Source of the DNA: Pseudoduganella buxea
GTDB lineage: Bacteria; Pseudomonadota; Gammaproteobacteria; Burkholderiales; Burkholderiaceae_D
Direction: 5' to 3'
DNA: 32,102 bases
Assembly (NCBI RefSeq): GCF_009720835.1
Contig: NZ_WNKZ01000074.1
Span: 1-32,102, forward strand
Every line of letters starts with the position of its first letter. Position 1 is the first letter of the stretch. Below are positions 1-7,200 of this stretch, in pieces. The position numbers were made by a program, and so were the translations under genes. The notes beneath the pieces are model-generated. The model was not told the DNA's origin. It searched no databases and saw only the letters and a list, made by a program, of their open reading frames with translations.

Positions 1-1003
1 GGGTGGGGCGGCAACGCCGGCGAGGGCGGCCAGCCCCACGGGTCGGCCGCCCGAAGTGGCGCCCCTGTTCGAGGCGCCCGGCGTGCTGACGGCGCGGGGC
101 CGCACCGTGCTGGAGCCATCGTTCCAGTTCGGCTACTCGTCCAGCAACCGGGTAGCACTGGTGGGCTACACCATCATTCCGGCCCTGTTGATCGGCCTGA
201 TCGACGTGCGGGAAGTAAAACGCAATTCGGTGACAGCGGCGCTGACGGCGCGGCGCGGGCTGACGAATCGCACGGAAGTGGAGCTGCGGGTACCGTATGT
301 CTACCGCTCCGATGCCACCGTCAGCCGCGAGCTGTTTACGGGCACGGCGGTGGAACGGGTGTTCGACACCAGCGGCAAGGGCTTGGGCGATATCGAGCTG
401 TCGCTGCGCCACCAGCTCAACGACGGCGGTGCCGACCGGCCATTCTACGTGGCCGGCTTGCGCGTCAAGACCCGCACGGGGCGTGATCCCTTCGAAGTCG
501 TCACGGACTGCACGCGGCGCTGCGTGGGCGAAAACGCCACCGGCACCGGCCTGCCGCTGGACCTGCCGACGGGTTCCGGTTTCTACGGCATCCAGCCGAA
601 CCTGACGTGGCTGTTCCCGTCCGATCCCGCCATCTTCTTCGGCAGCGTCAGCTACCTGCACAACGTCAAGCGCGAGAACGTCAGCCGCCGCGTGCTGAAC
701 GGCGAGATCGAACCGCTGGGCGAAGTCAAGCCCGGTGGTGTATTCGGCTTCAATTTCGGCATGGGCATCGCCCTGAATGACAAAGCCTCGTTGAGCCTGG
801 GCTACGACCACAGCTCGATGGGACGCACCAAGCAGAACGGCGTCACGGTGCCCGGTTCCGTGCGCACGCAGCTGGGCACCTTGCTGATGGGCTTTTCCTA
901 CCGATTGAGCGAGCAGCGCGCCGTCAACGTTACGGTCGGCGCAGGCCTGACGCGTGATACGCCGGATGTGTCGCTGTCGGTGCGGGTGCCGCTCAACTTC
1001 TGA
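1..1003 (+). CDS. Outer-membrane beta-barrel (transporter-like) protein, 5' partial
   Basis: The reading frame is open from base 2, so the true start probably lies left of the window; a GTG at 56 is the first start codon inside it. The visible protein alternates short amphipathic strands with turns (for example the stretch around FGYSSSN, TEVELRVPYVYRSD and GDIELSLRHQL) and ends in ...SVRVPLNF, a C-terminal Phe typical of outer-membrane barrels recognised by the BAM complex. The pattern resembles the MetA-pathway-of-phenol-degradation/transporter family (PF13557-like), which is an inference from overall style. A pair of Cys residues (TDCTRRC) lies in a predicted loop. The substrate cannot be read from the sequence. 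The gene is followed by a small hairpin and then an independently transcribed hydrolase. Confidence 0.6.
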   Translation, partial: GGAATPARAASPTGRPPEVAPLFEAPGVLTARGRTVLEPSFQFGYSSSNRVALVGYTIIPALLIGLIDVREVKRNSVTAALTARRGLTNRTEVELRVPYVYRSDATVSRELFTGTAVERVFDTSGKGLGDIELSLRHQLNDGGADRPFYVAGLRVKTRTGRDPFEVVTDCTRRCVGENATGTGLPLDLPTGSGFYGIQPNLTWLFPSDPAIFFGSVSYLHNVKRENVSRRVLNGEIEPLGEVKPGGVFGFNFGMGIALNDKASLSLGYDHSSMGRTKQNGVTVPGSVRTQLGTLLMGFSYRLSEQRAVNVTVGAGLTRDTPDVSLSVRVPLNF

Positions 1004-1007
1004 GCAC

Positions 1008-1033
1008 CGGGCGGCACCCAGGTGCCGCGCCCG
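1008..1033 (+). terminator. GC-rich hairpin 3' of the outer-membrane protein gene
   Basis: The arms CGGCAC (1012-1017) and GTGCCG (1022-1027) pair around a CCAG loop and are flanked by CGGG and CGCCCG, which can lengthen the stem with a small bulge. No U-tract follows, so this may be an mRNA 3' end stem rather than a strong intrinsic terminator. Confidence 0.35.
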
Positions 1034-1209
1034 ACCGAGAAGCGTCATACATTTCCTTGATTCAACGCATGAATCCTGTAACCAATGGTAACGGAAGCAC
1101 AGGCTTGCCATTGTTGTCGCACGGGAGGATTTCACTGCTGATTGCAGCTCGAAAGCATGTGTTTACGCTATCGTAGCGGTTCGATACATCCATAAAAAGG
1201 AATAACACG

Positions 1210-2175
1210 ATGTCACATAATTGCACCGGGCGCCGTGCCGCGCTGACCGCGATGGCTGCCGCCCTGCTGTTCGCCGGTAGTGCCGCGTTCGCCGCCGCGC
1301 CGATGGTCAAAACCCAGGGTCCCGGCTTCTATCGCATGATGGTGGGCGATATCGAAGTGACCGTCGTCAGCGACGGTACCGTCGACCTGCCGATGAACCA
1401 GCTGCTGCAGTCGTCGCAGAAGAAAATCAACGCGGCGCTGCACGACCATTTCCTCACGTCGCCCGTGGAAACTTCCGTCAATGCCTACCTGATCAACACG
1501 GGCACGAAGCTCGTCATGGTCGATGCGGGCGCCGGTCTTCTGTTCGGACCGACCCTGGGCAAGCTGCAGGCCAATATCGTCGCTGCCGGCTACCAGCCTG
1601 ACCAGATCGACGAGATCTACCTGACGCACATGCACCCGGACCATCTTGGCGGCCTGATCAATATCGACAAGCTTGCCTTCCCCAACGCCGTCGTGCGCGC
1701 GGACAGCCACGATGCCGATTTCTGGCTCAGCCCCCTGGAGCTGGCGCGGGCCCCGGCGGACCAGAAGACCAATTTCCTCGCCGCCATGGGCATGCTGGGA
1801 CCGTATGCGGCCATCAACCGCTTCTACCCGTTCACGGGCGAGACGGAACTGGTGCCGGGCGTACGCTCGACGTCGAGCTACGGCCACACGCCGGGCCACA
1901 CGACGTATGTAGTGGAAAGCCGGGGCGAGAAACTGGTGCTGATCGGCGACCTGATCCACGCCGGCTTCATGCAGTTCGACGATCCGTCCGTCACCATCAT
2001 GTTCGACAGCGACCGCCGTGCCGCAGCCGCGTCGCGCAAGGCCGGCTTTGCCGACGCGGCCCGCCATGAAGTGCTGATCGGCGGCGCCCACCTGGCTTTC
2101 CCGGGCCTGGGCCACCTGCGCAGCAGCGGCAAGGGCTACCAGTTCGTGCCGCTGAATTACACCGTGCCCCGCTGA
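1210..2175 (+). CDS. Secreted MBL-fold hydrolase, methyl parathion hydrolase / dihydrocoumarin lactonase family
   Basis: A 321-aa protein with a signal peptide (cleavage near AAFA-A, residue 29) and SD AAGGAA before the ATG. The zinc motif THMHPDH gives H140, H142, D144 and H145; further ligands are H226 (GHTPGH), D247 (IGDLIH) and H294 (GGAHLAFPG). Compared from memory with methyl parathion hydrolase (MPH), the alignment runs nearly end to end (shared YRMM-GD-E, LFGPTLG, AAGYQP-Q-DEIY-THMHPDH, FPNAVVRAD, FDDPSVT, GKGY-FVP-NY), and ligand spacing fits MPH 147/149/151/152/234/255/302. At the five positions reported to convert a dihydrocoumarin lactonase to MPH it carries the lactonase-like states: L65 (72), no residue at 193, H250 (258), I263 (271) and F265 (273). 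A periplasmic lactonase/esterase is therefore more likely than an organophosphate hydrolase. Confidence 0.88.
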   Translation: MSHNCTGRRAALTAMAAALLFAGSAAFAAAPMVKTQGPGFYRMMVGDIEVTVVSDGTVDLPMNQLLQSSQKKINAALHDHFLTSPVETSVNAYLINTGTKLVMVDAGAGLLFGPTLGKLQANIVAAGYQPDQIDEIYLTHMHPDHLGGLINIDKLAFPNAVVRADSHDADFWLSPLELARAPADQKTNFLAAMGMLGPYAAINRFYPFTGETELVPGVRSTSSYGHTPGHTTYVVESRGEKLVLIGDLIHAGFMQFDDPSVTIMFDSDRRAAAASRKAGFADAARHEVLIGGAHLAFPGLGHLRSSGKGYQFVPLNYTVPR

Positions 2176-2191
2176 ACGGCGCCGCATTGAA

Positions 2192-2224
2192 CGAAAAAAA
2201 GGTCGCGCAAGCGACCTTTCTTAT
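2192..2224. terminator. Bidirectional intrinsic terminator
   Basis: The stem AAAGGTCGC / GCGACCTTT has a GCAA tetraloop (2207-2210), with an A-run on the left and T-rich DNA on the right. It lies between the rightward MBL hydrolase and the leftward alkene reductase and can serve both strands. Confidence 0.85.
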
Positions 2225-2284
2225 TGCAGCGTTTGCCAGTCACCGGGCCGGCACCAAGGCCGGCCATGGTTCGGCATGGGGAAA

Positions 2285-3340
2285 TCAGGCCAGTGCCGGA
2301 TAGTCCGTGTAGCCTTCGGCGGACGGGCCATAGAACAGTTCCGGCCGGGGCGCGTTCAATGGCGCGCCTTGGCGCAAGCGTTCCGGCAGGTCCGGGTTGG
2401 CGATGAAGTCCTTGCCCCAGGCAATCGCGTCGGCGCTGCCGTCGTTCAGCGCGGCCTGGGCCGCTTCCAGGCTGAATTTCTCATTGGCGATATAGACGCC
2501 GCCGAAAGCCTGCTTCAGCACAGGGCCAAGACTGTCCTCGCCCTGGGCTTCGCGGGCGCAGATAAAGGCGATTTTCCGGCGGCCCAGTTCGCGCGCGACG
2601 TAGGTGAACGTGCCGGCCGGGTCCGAGTCGCCCATGTCATGGGCGTCGCGGCGCGGCGCCAGGTGCATGCCGACCCGGGCGGCACCCCACACGTCGATGG
2701 CCGCATCCGTGACTTCCAGCATCAGGCGGGCGCGGTTTTCCACCGGACCGCCGTAGGCGTCCGTGCGCTGATTGCTGCCGTCCTGCAGGAACTGGTCCAG
2801 CAGGTAGCCGTTGGCGCCGTGGATCTCGACGCCATCGAAGCCCGCTTTCCTGGCGTTTTCCGCGCCGTTGCGGTAGGCGGCCACGACGTCAGCGATCTCC
2901 GCCGTTTCCAATGCACGGGGCACGGGGTAGGGACGCATCGGGCGCAGCAGGCTGACGTGACCGTTGGCGGCGATGGCGCTGGGCGCGACGGGTGCCTGGC
3001 CGTCCAGCAGCGCCGGGTCCGAGATGCGGCCCACATGCCACAACTGCATGAAGATCTTGCCGCCCTTGGCGTGCACGGCAGCCGTGACGAGCTTCCAGCC
3101 TTTCACCTGCTCGTCCGACCAGATGCCGGGCGTGTGCTCGTAGCCGACGCCCTGGGGCGTGACGGAGGTCGCTTCCGACAGGATCAGGCCGGCGCTGGCG
3201 CGCTGGGCGTAGTACTCGGCCATCAGCGCGTTCGGTACGCGGCCGGGGTTGACGGCGCGGGCGCGCGTCAGCGGCGCCATGATGACGCGATTTTTCAGGG
3301 TCAGGTCGCCGATGGTGATGGGGTCGAACAGAGTCGTCAT
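2285..3340 (-). CDS. nemA: Alkene reductase, Old Yellow Enzyme family
   Basis: A 351-aa FMN-dependent NAD(P)H ene-reductase of the NemA/XenA type, which reduces activated C=C bonds (N-ethylmaleimide, enones) and sometimes nitro-esters. The TIM barrel starts with LFDPITIGDLTLKNRVIMAPLTRAR. The substrate-binding pair is H174 and N177, with Y179 as proton donor (HGANGYLL). The FMN-phosphate region reads ADAIAWGKDFIANPDL, with Lys where many homologues have Arg. The start ATG at 3340 has AGGA about 9 nt upstream (minus strand); a longer open frame continues beyond it without family similarity. It lies 38 nt downstream of the ArsR gene on the same strand and is probably its co-transcribed target. 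The symbol is given by family resemblance; a xenobiotic reductase name would fit equally well. Confidence 0.9.
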   Translation of the reverse strand: MTTLFDPITIGDLTLKNRVIMAPLTRARAVNPGRVPNALMAEYYAQRASAGLILSEATSVTPQGVGYEHTPGIWSDEQVKGWKLVTAAVHAKGGKIFMQLWHVGRISDPALLDGQAPVAPSAIAANGHVSLLRPMRPYPVPRALETAEIADVVAAYRNGAENARKAGFDGVEIHGANGYLLDQFLQDGSNQRTDAYGGPVENRARLMLEVTDAAIDVWGAARVGMHLAPRRDAHDMGDSDPAGTFTYVARELGRRKIAFICAREAQGEDSLGPVLKQAFGGVYIANEKFSLEAAQAALNDGSADAIAWGKDFIANPDLPERLRQGAPLNAPRPELFYGPSAEGYTDYPALA

Positions 3341-3378
3341 AGTGTCATCCTGGTGGAGATGGCCGGCGCGCCAGGGCG

Positions 3379-3684
3379 CTACAGACCGAGGTTTATATGC
3401 TCGCGGAAACCTTGAATGACGTCCTCGTTGCGCCTGAACATATTCCACTGTCCCAGCCGCGTCACCGTGATGAGCCCGGCCTTCTGCAGGATCGCCAGGT
3501 GGCCCGAAACGGTCGACTGCGACAGGCCGCATTGCTGGTCGATCATGCTGGCACATACGCCCAGCGACACCGGGTGCAGCTGCCGGGCGAAATACACTTC
3601 CGGTTCCTTCAGCCACGCGAGAATCTGGCGACGGACGGGATTGGCCAGGGCCTTGTGGATCGCGTCGATGTCGAGTTCGGTCAT
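3379..3684 (-). CDS. ArsR-family winged-helix transcriptional regulator
   Basis: A 101-aa small HTH repressor with the ArsR pattern: ALANPVRRQILAWL near the N-terminus, recognition helix CGLSQSTVSGHLAILQKAGLI (about residues 52-72), then a wing (VTRLGQWNMFRRN). It lacks the ELCVCDL metal-binding motif of arsenic sensors but has two Cys residues, C44 and C52, flanking the start of the HTH, so thiol or electrophile sensing is possible (inference). The ATG at 3684 is preceded by an excellent SD, GGAGGA, 9 nt away. It is the first gene of an operon with the alkene reductase, and two tandem operator-like sites lie just upstream, consistent with autorepression. Confidence 0.9.
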   Translation of the reverse strand: MTELDIDAIHKALANPVRRQILAWLKEPEVYFARQLHPVSLGVCASMIDQQCGLSQSTVSGHLAILQKAGLITVTRLGQWNMFRRNEDVIQGFREHINLGL

Positions 3685-3697
3685 AATTCGGTTTCCT

Positions 3698-3713
3698 CCG
3701 ATGCGTATATCGG
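3698..3713. promoter_or_regulatory. Putative ArsR operator, site 1
   Basis: CCGATGCGTATATCGG is a 16-bp imperfect palindrome with arms CCGAT and ATCGG. It lies 14 bp upstream of the ArsR start codon and abuts the SD, where a bound repressor would block transcription or initiation. It matches site 2 at 13 of 16 positions. Confidence 0.65.
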
Positions 3714-3719
3714 TTTTAT

Positions 3720-3735
3720 CCGATCCGCATATTGG
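3720..3735. promoter_or_regulatory. Putative ArsR operator, site 2
   Basis: CCGATCCGCATATTGG is a second copy of the CCGATNCGYATATYGG motif, with start-to-start spacing of exactly 22 bp from site 1, about two helical turns, so two dimers could bind the same DNA face. Confidence 0.65.
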
Positions 3736-3831
3736 TATTCTACGATACAAATAAAAATCCTGCCGGCCACCGCCACCGTGGCTTTCTTGCCGCGCCGACG
3801 CGGCCTGACAGCTATTGCACCCGGGACAGAA

Positions 3832-3840
3832 TGATATACT
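3832..3840 (+). promoter_or_regulatory. Extended -10 promoter for the riboswitch-sugE transcript
   Basis: TGATATACT is an extended -10 element (TGn-TATACT). Initiation about 7 nt downstream, near 3847, would place the RNA 5' end just before the first riboswitch hairpin at 3853. The -35 region is weak, as is usual for extended -10 promoters. Confidence 0.55.
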
Positions 3841-3852
3841 GCCGCCTCACCC

Positions 3853-3913
3853 GTGGGGACGGCCCCACCTGGCGCGCAGGCGCCGATGGGATATCGGCAG
3901 GGACGGCCTTGCC
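3853..3913 (+). ncRNA. Guanidine-II (mini-ykkC) riboswitch
   Basis: There are two hairpins with identical ACGG tetraloops, the defining guanidine-II architecture. P1 is GTGGGG-ACGG-CCCCAC (3853-3868), six perfect pairs. P2 is GGCAGGG-ACGG-CCTTGCC (3896-3913), seven pairs including one G-U. The 27-nt linker is within the known range and may itself form a small GGCG/CGCC stem. P2 ends 6 nt before the SD GGAG (3920-3923) of the exporter, the usual arrangement for translational control: guanidinium bound in the two ACGG loops stabilises them and frees the SD. The class and its association with sugE/gdx are established; the assignment here rests on structure and context. Confidence 0.92.
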
Positions 3914-3929
3914 AATTTCGGAGAATGAT

Positions 3930-4250
3930 ATGGCGTGGTTTTGTCTGGCGATCGCGGGCCTGCTGGAAGTGACATGGGCCATCGGCCTGAAGTACACGGC
4001 CGGGTTCACCCGCCTGATTCCGTCACTGTTCACCTTGCTGGCCATGCTGGGCAGTATCGGCATGCTGGGCCTGGCACTGCGCACCTTGCCGCTGGGCACG
4101 GCCTACGCCGTCTGGACCGGCATCGGCACCGTCGGCACGGCCGCCTTCGGCATGATGATGCTGGGCGAACCGGCCGGCGCCGCCCGCCTCGTATGCATCA
4201 CCCTGATCGTTGCCGGCATTGTCGGCCTGAAGCTGCTGTCGACGCACTGA
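3930..4250 (+). CDS. sugE: SMR-family guanidinium exporter (SugE/Gdx)
   Basis: A 106-aa, four-helix small multidrug resistance protein. It carries the essential Glu13 in TM1 (AGLLEVTWAIGLKYT) and the Gdx-subtype signature LPLGTAYAVWTGIG in TM3, which separates SugE/Gdx guanidinium/H+ antiporters from EmrE-type polyaromatic cation pumps. It ends GIVGLKLLSTH, much like E. coli SugE. It functions as an antiparallel dimer in the inner membrane. The ATG at 3930 has SD GGAG 6 nt upstream, directly behind the guanidine-II riboswitch, so expression should rise with guanidinium. It forms a single-gene unit converging on the neighbouring deacylase gene with an 18-nt gap. Confidence 0.95.
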   Translation: MAWFCLAIAGLLEVTWAIGLKYTAGFTRLIPSLFTLLAMLGSIGMLGLALRTLPLGTAYAVWTGIGTVGTAAFGMMMLGEPAGAARLVCITLIVAGIVGLKLLSTH

Positions 4251-4269
4251 GCGAGCTACCCGGCCGCGG

Positions 4270-5229
4270 TCAAAGCCCTTCCACGGCGCGGGCCAGGTAG
4301 AACCACTCGTTGCCGGCCGGTGCCGCGCTGTCCGGGAACAGCATGACGGCATCGTAGGGCGCCAGCACGGGCGTCCCGTCGGCGCGCCGGCCGATCTCGG
4401 CGCCGGCCGCGACCCGGTCGAAACTGGACCAGGGGCGGGTAAACACATCGTCCTCGTGCGCCTTGTCGACCACTTCCCGCATCGACAGTGCTTCGATGGC
4501 GTCCATGGCAATCGGCGCCGGCGCGGCTGCATCGATCATGCCCAGGTGGGCCAGGGTGTTCAGGATGGCGCGCCGGGCCACTTCCGGCGCCTGGGGATCG
4601 AGGTGCTGGCCGCATTCCAGGGTCAGCGCATAGCCGCCCGTGCTGCGCATGTATTCTGTCGTGCCCACGCCGTAGCGCAGCACCGTCGCGAGCCGGCTGT
4701 CGCCGCGCAGGCGCCGCTGCACGCCGGCGCCGTAGGTGCGCAGCCAGCCGTCGACGAAGCGGCGCACGCCCAGAACCCGCGCCAGCGAGCGTTCCTGTTG
4801 TTCATGCCGGAACGGCTCCAGTCGACCGTCGTTGTCGCGCGGGCCCACCATGACGAACGGTTCGCCCGGCGCGTTGTACGAATGCAGGTCGAGCAGCACG
4901 TCGTGCGCCGCCAGCAGCGGGCACAGCCAGTTGGCGACGCGGTCCTCGAAGTCGACCGGCGCCGCCTTCGGGAACAAAGCGCGGTTCAGGTTGCGCTCGC
5001 CGGCGCGCTGGCCCAGCGCATAAGCCAGCGGATTGGTCACGGGCACGAAGGTGACCGTGCCGCGCAGGACGAGCAGGGTGCCGGCGTCCAGCTGCGCCAT
5101 CACCTGGCCGATGGCCAAGGTGCCGGCCATCTCGTTGCCGTGCACGGCGCCGGTCACGATCAGGCGCGGGCCCGGCTCCTGGCCAGCGTAGGTGACGGAT
5201 TTGAATTGCAGTGCGCGTGCATCGGCCAT
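4270..5229 (-). CDS. Succinylglutamate desuccinylase/aspartoacylase-family (M14) zinc hydrolase
   Basis: A 319-aa zinc carboxypeptidase-fold deacylase (AstE/AspA type). Zinc ligands are H30 and E33 in AVHGNEMAG and H116 in LLDLHSYN; the substrate-binding segment is GERNLNRALF, and a catalytic Glu sits in LTLECGQ. The C-terminal ~70 residues form the beta-rich domain seen in this family. The ATG at 5229 has SD GAGGAA. The natural substrate is not evident: no arginine-succinyltransferase genes are nearby, so a role in the AST pathway is not supported, and an N-acyl amino acid or similar amide is a reasonable guess. It diverges from the acyltransferase gene across a gap of about 95 nt. Confidence 0.85.
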   Translation of the reverse strand: MADARALQFKSVTYAGQEPGPRLIVTGAVHGNEMAGTLAIGQVMAQLDAGTLLVLRGTVTFVPVTNPLAYALGQRAGERNLNRALFPKAAPVDFEDRVANWLCPLLAAHDVLLDLHSYNAPGEPFVMVGPRDNDGRLEPFRHEQQERSLARVLGVRRFVDGWLRTYGAGVQRRLRGDSRLATVLRYGVGTTEYMRSTGGYALTLECGQHLDPQAPEVARRAILNTLAHLGMIDAAAPAPIAMDAIEALSMREVVDKAHEDDVFTRPWSSFDRVAAGAEIGRRADGTPVLAPYDAVMLFPDSAAPAGNEWFYLARAVEGL

Positions 5230-5323
5230 GCCGGCTTCCTCGAAAGATGTAGGGGCGTATTCTAGCGGCATTCGCCCGGCACGCCAGGAATGGCGGACAG
5301 CGCGCGCGGGTAGAATGACGTCC

Positions 5324-6475
5324 ATGATGCCGACTGTCCCGACTCCCCACCAGCGCCTGCACGGCCTCGACACCCTGCGCGCGCTGGCGATCCTGCTGGT
5401 CTTCGCCAACCACTACATGAATTTCGTGACGGACCGGGCCACGTTCGGCTTCGTCAGCGAAATCGGCTGGACGGGTGTCGACCTGTTCTTTGCCCTGTCC
5501 GGCTACCTGATCGGCAACCAGATCCTTGCCGGGCTGCGCGCCGATGCCTTCTCGTTGCCGCGCTTCTACGCGCGCCGGTTGCTGCGCACCCTGCCGAATT
5601 ACTACGTGGTGCTGGCGCTGTACGCCTTCTGGCCCCTGTTCGCCGGCGGGACCCACCATGCGCCGTGGTGGAAGTACCTGACCTTTACGCTGAACTTCGA
5701 CCTGATGCCCGGCACCCGTTTCTCGCATGCGTGGTCGCTGTGCGTGGAGGAGCAGTTCTATATGGTGCTGCCCGCGGTCGTGCTGGCCATTGCCTGCTGG
5801 CAGGGCGCCGTGCGGCTGGGCTGGTGCGTCATCGCCGCCTGTTTCGGTGCCGGGATGCTGCTGCGCGCCCACGGCTGGGACGTGGCACATCAGCCCCATG
5901 GCGGCACCAGCGCGTTCTACCGGGAAATCTACTACGCCACCCTGTGCCGTTTCGACGAACTGGTGGCGGGCGTGGCGCTGGCACTGCTGAAGAACCACCA
6001 CGCCGCCCTGTGGGCCCGCCTGACTGCCTGGGGCAACCAGACGCTGGTGCTGGGCCTGCTGGTGGTGGCGTGCGCGTGGCGCATCTTCCTGCTCGACCAT
6101 TTCGGCCGCACGGAAACCATCTATGGCTACCCGCTGCTGGCGCTGGGCTTTGCGCTGCTGGTGCTGGCCGCGCTCAGCCCGGGTTCGCTGTTGAACCGGT
6201 TGCGCGTGCCGGGCGCGGGCGCCATTGCACTGTGGTCGTATGCGATCTACCTGACGCACAAGCAGTTGTGCATCATCCTGGCCACCCGCCTGGCGCCGTT
6301 CGGCCTGGACGCGGACAATCCGGCCGGCATCGCCGTGCTGCTGGGAGCCAGCATCCTGGCCGGCTGGCTGCTGTATGCGCTGGTGGAAACGCCGTTCATG
6401 CGCCTGCGCGAGCGCTTCGTGCCGCCCGTGCCCATGAAAAAACCCGCGACCGGGGCCGCGGGTTCGCTGGTCTAG
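5324..6475 (+). CDS. Acyltransferase-3 family integral membrane protein
   Basis: About 383 aa with some ten hydrophobic helices. The AT3 (PF01757) hallmarks are present: LHGLDTLRALAILLVFANHY near the N-terminus, the GWTGVDLFFALSGYLIG segment, FYARRLLRTLPNYY, and SHAWSLCVEEQFYMVLP. Members transfer acetyl or other acyl groups to sugars of LPS O-antigen, exopolysaccharide or antibiotics at the inner membrane; the acceptor cannot be told here. Three ATGs (5315, 5324, 5327) are possible. The weak SD-like GGGTAG is too close to 5315, so 5324 or 5327 is preferred. The last 12 codons (KKPATGAAGSLV) overlap a hairpin that acts as terminator for the opposing PEP-CTERM gene. Confidence 0.88.
   Translation: MMPTVPTPHQRLHGLDTLRALAILLVFANHYMNFVTDRATFGFVSEIGWTGVDLFFALSGYLIGNQILAGLRADAFSLPRFYARRLLRTLPNYYVVLALYAFWPLFAGGTHHAPWWKYLTFTLNFDLMPGTRFSHAWSLCVEEQFYMVLPAVVLAIACWQGAVRLGWCVIAACFGAGMLLRAHGWDVAHQPHGGTSAFYREIYYATLCRFDELVAGVALALLKNHHAALWARLTAWGNQTLVLGLLVVACAWRIFLLDHFGRTETIYGYPLLALGFALLVLAALSPGSLLNRLRVPGAGAIALWSYAIYLTHKQLCIILATRLAPFGLDADNPAGIAVLLGASILAGWLLYALVETPFMRLRERFVPPVPMKKPATGAAGSLV
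6436..6464 (-). terminator. Intrinsic terminator of the PEP-CTERM gene, inside the acyltransferase CDS
   Basis: Read on the minus strand, an 8-bp perfect stem (AACCCGCG/CGCGGGTT, 6441-6448 with 6457-6464) is followed by a T-run (the A-run 6437-6442 on plus). It lies 25 nt beyond the PEP-CTERM stop codon, embedded in the 3' end of the convergent acyltransferase coding sequence. Confidence 0.75.
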
Positions 6476-6488
6476 GATAAGTCCCGGA

Positions 6489-7142
6489 TCAGGATTTCTG
6501 CGCTTTGCGACGGGCCAGATAGCCCAGCAGGCCCAGGCCGCCCAGCATCATGCCGTAGGTGCTTGGCTCCGGCACGGCCGACACCGACAGGTGCAGGTCG
6601 TTGACGGTGGCCCACACACCCGGCTGGTCTTCGGCGGCCATCGTCAGCGACACCAGGTTGCCGGTGGAGACGAAGCCGACGAAGGAATTCAGCTCAGGGG
6701 TCGGCAGCGTGTAGGTGACGGTCGCGCCGGCGCTGTCCGTGGCGGTCAGGATCAGGTAGTCGGACGAGGTGGACGAACCGAACAGGTCGGAGCCGAAGAA
6801 GAAGCCACCCGCGCCGTTGACATTGTTCAGGTTGAAGGTGATCACGTCCAGACGGTGGCCGCCCGTCAGCCAGAAGTCGCTGAAGTCGTCCGTGGCGCCC
6901 CACAGGGCATCGGAGTTTTCGCCACCGCTGACGGTGTAGCTGTAGTCACCCGCGGCACGGTCCAGCGGGCCGATATATTCATCCAGGTCCAGGTCGTCGA
7001 AGGTGTCGACGCCCGTGTTGCCCACGGCGGCCAGGTAGGCAGCCTGGCTGGTGTAGGTCGTGATCTCGGCTTGCGCGGCGCCGGCGGCGCACAGCAGAAC
7101 TGCGGAAGCAATTGCGGTCGAAACAAAGCTTGGAAGACGCAC
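6489..7142 (-). CDS. PEP-CTERM sorting-domain protein
   Basis: A 217-aa secreted protein with signal peptide (cleavage near AAQA-E, residue 25) and a C-terminal sorting tail: VPEP at 190-193, a hydrophobic segment (YGMMLGGLGLLGYLA), then the basic end RRKAQKS. Such tails are processed by exosortase in exopolysaccharide-producing bacteria; no exosortase gene is in this window. The middle is Gly/Ser/Asp-rich and beta-prone, with no catalytic motif. The start is taken as GTG at 7142, because AAGGAG sits 6 nt upstream and the signal peptide begins there; upstream ATGs lack both. The product is probably anchored at or released from the cell surface; its function is unknown. Confidence 0.88.
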   Translation of the reverse strand: MRLPSFVSTAIASAVLLCAAGAAQAEITTYTSQAAYLAAVGNTGVDTFDDLDLDEYIGPLDRAAGDYSYTVSGGENSDALWGATDDFSDFWLTGGHRLDVITFNLNNVNGAGGFFFGSDLFGSSTSSDYLILTATDSAGATVTYTLPTPELNSFVGFVSTGNLVSLTMAAEDQPGVWATVNDLHLSVSAVPEPSTYGMMLGGLGLLGYLARRKAQKS

Positions 7143-7200
7143 AGTGAACTCCTTGACGATTGAGAGAGGATTGCTAGCTGCTTGTGGCAACTGCATCTCT

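Noticed and set aside
1210..2175. Dedicated organophosphate pesticide hydrolase
   Set aside because: All five residues recalled as distinguishing MPH from its lactonase relatives are in the lactonase state; lactonase/esterase is the better call.
2276..3415. Plus-strand frame of 379 codons opposite the alkene reductase
   Set aside because: Composition is low-complexity (Ala/Gly/Arg/Val) and the minus strand carries a clear OYE protein with SD and motifs.
4802..6259. Minus-strand frame of 485 codons across the acyltransferase and deacylase genes
   Set aside because: Gln/His/Arg-rich shadow of two recognisable genes, without SD or family motifs.
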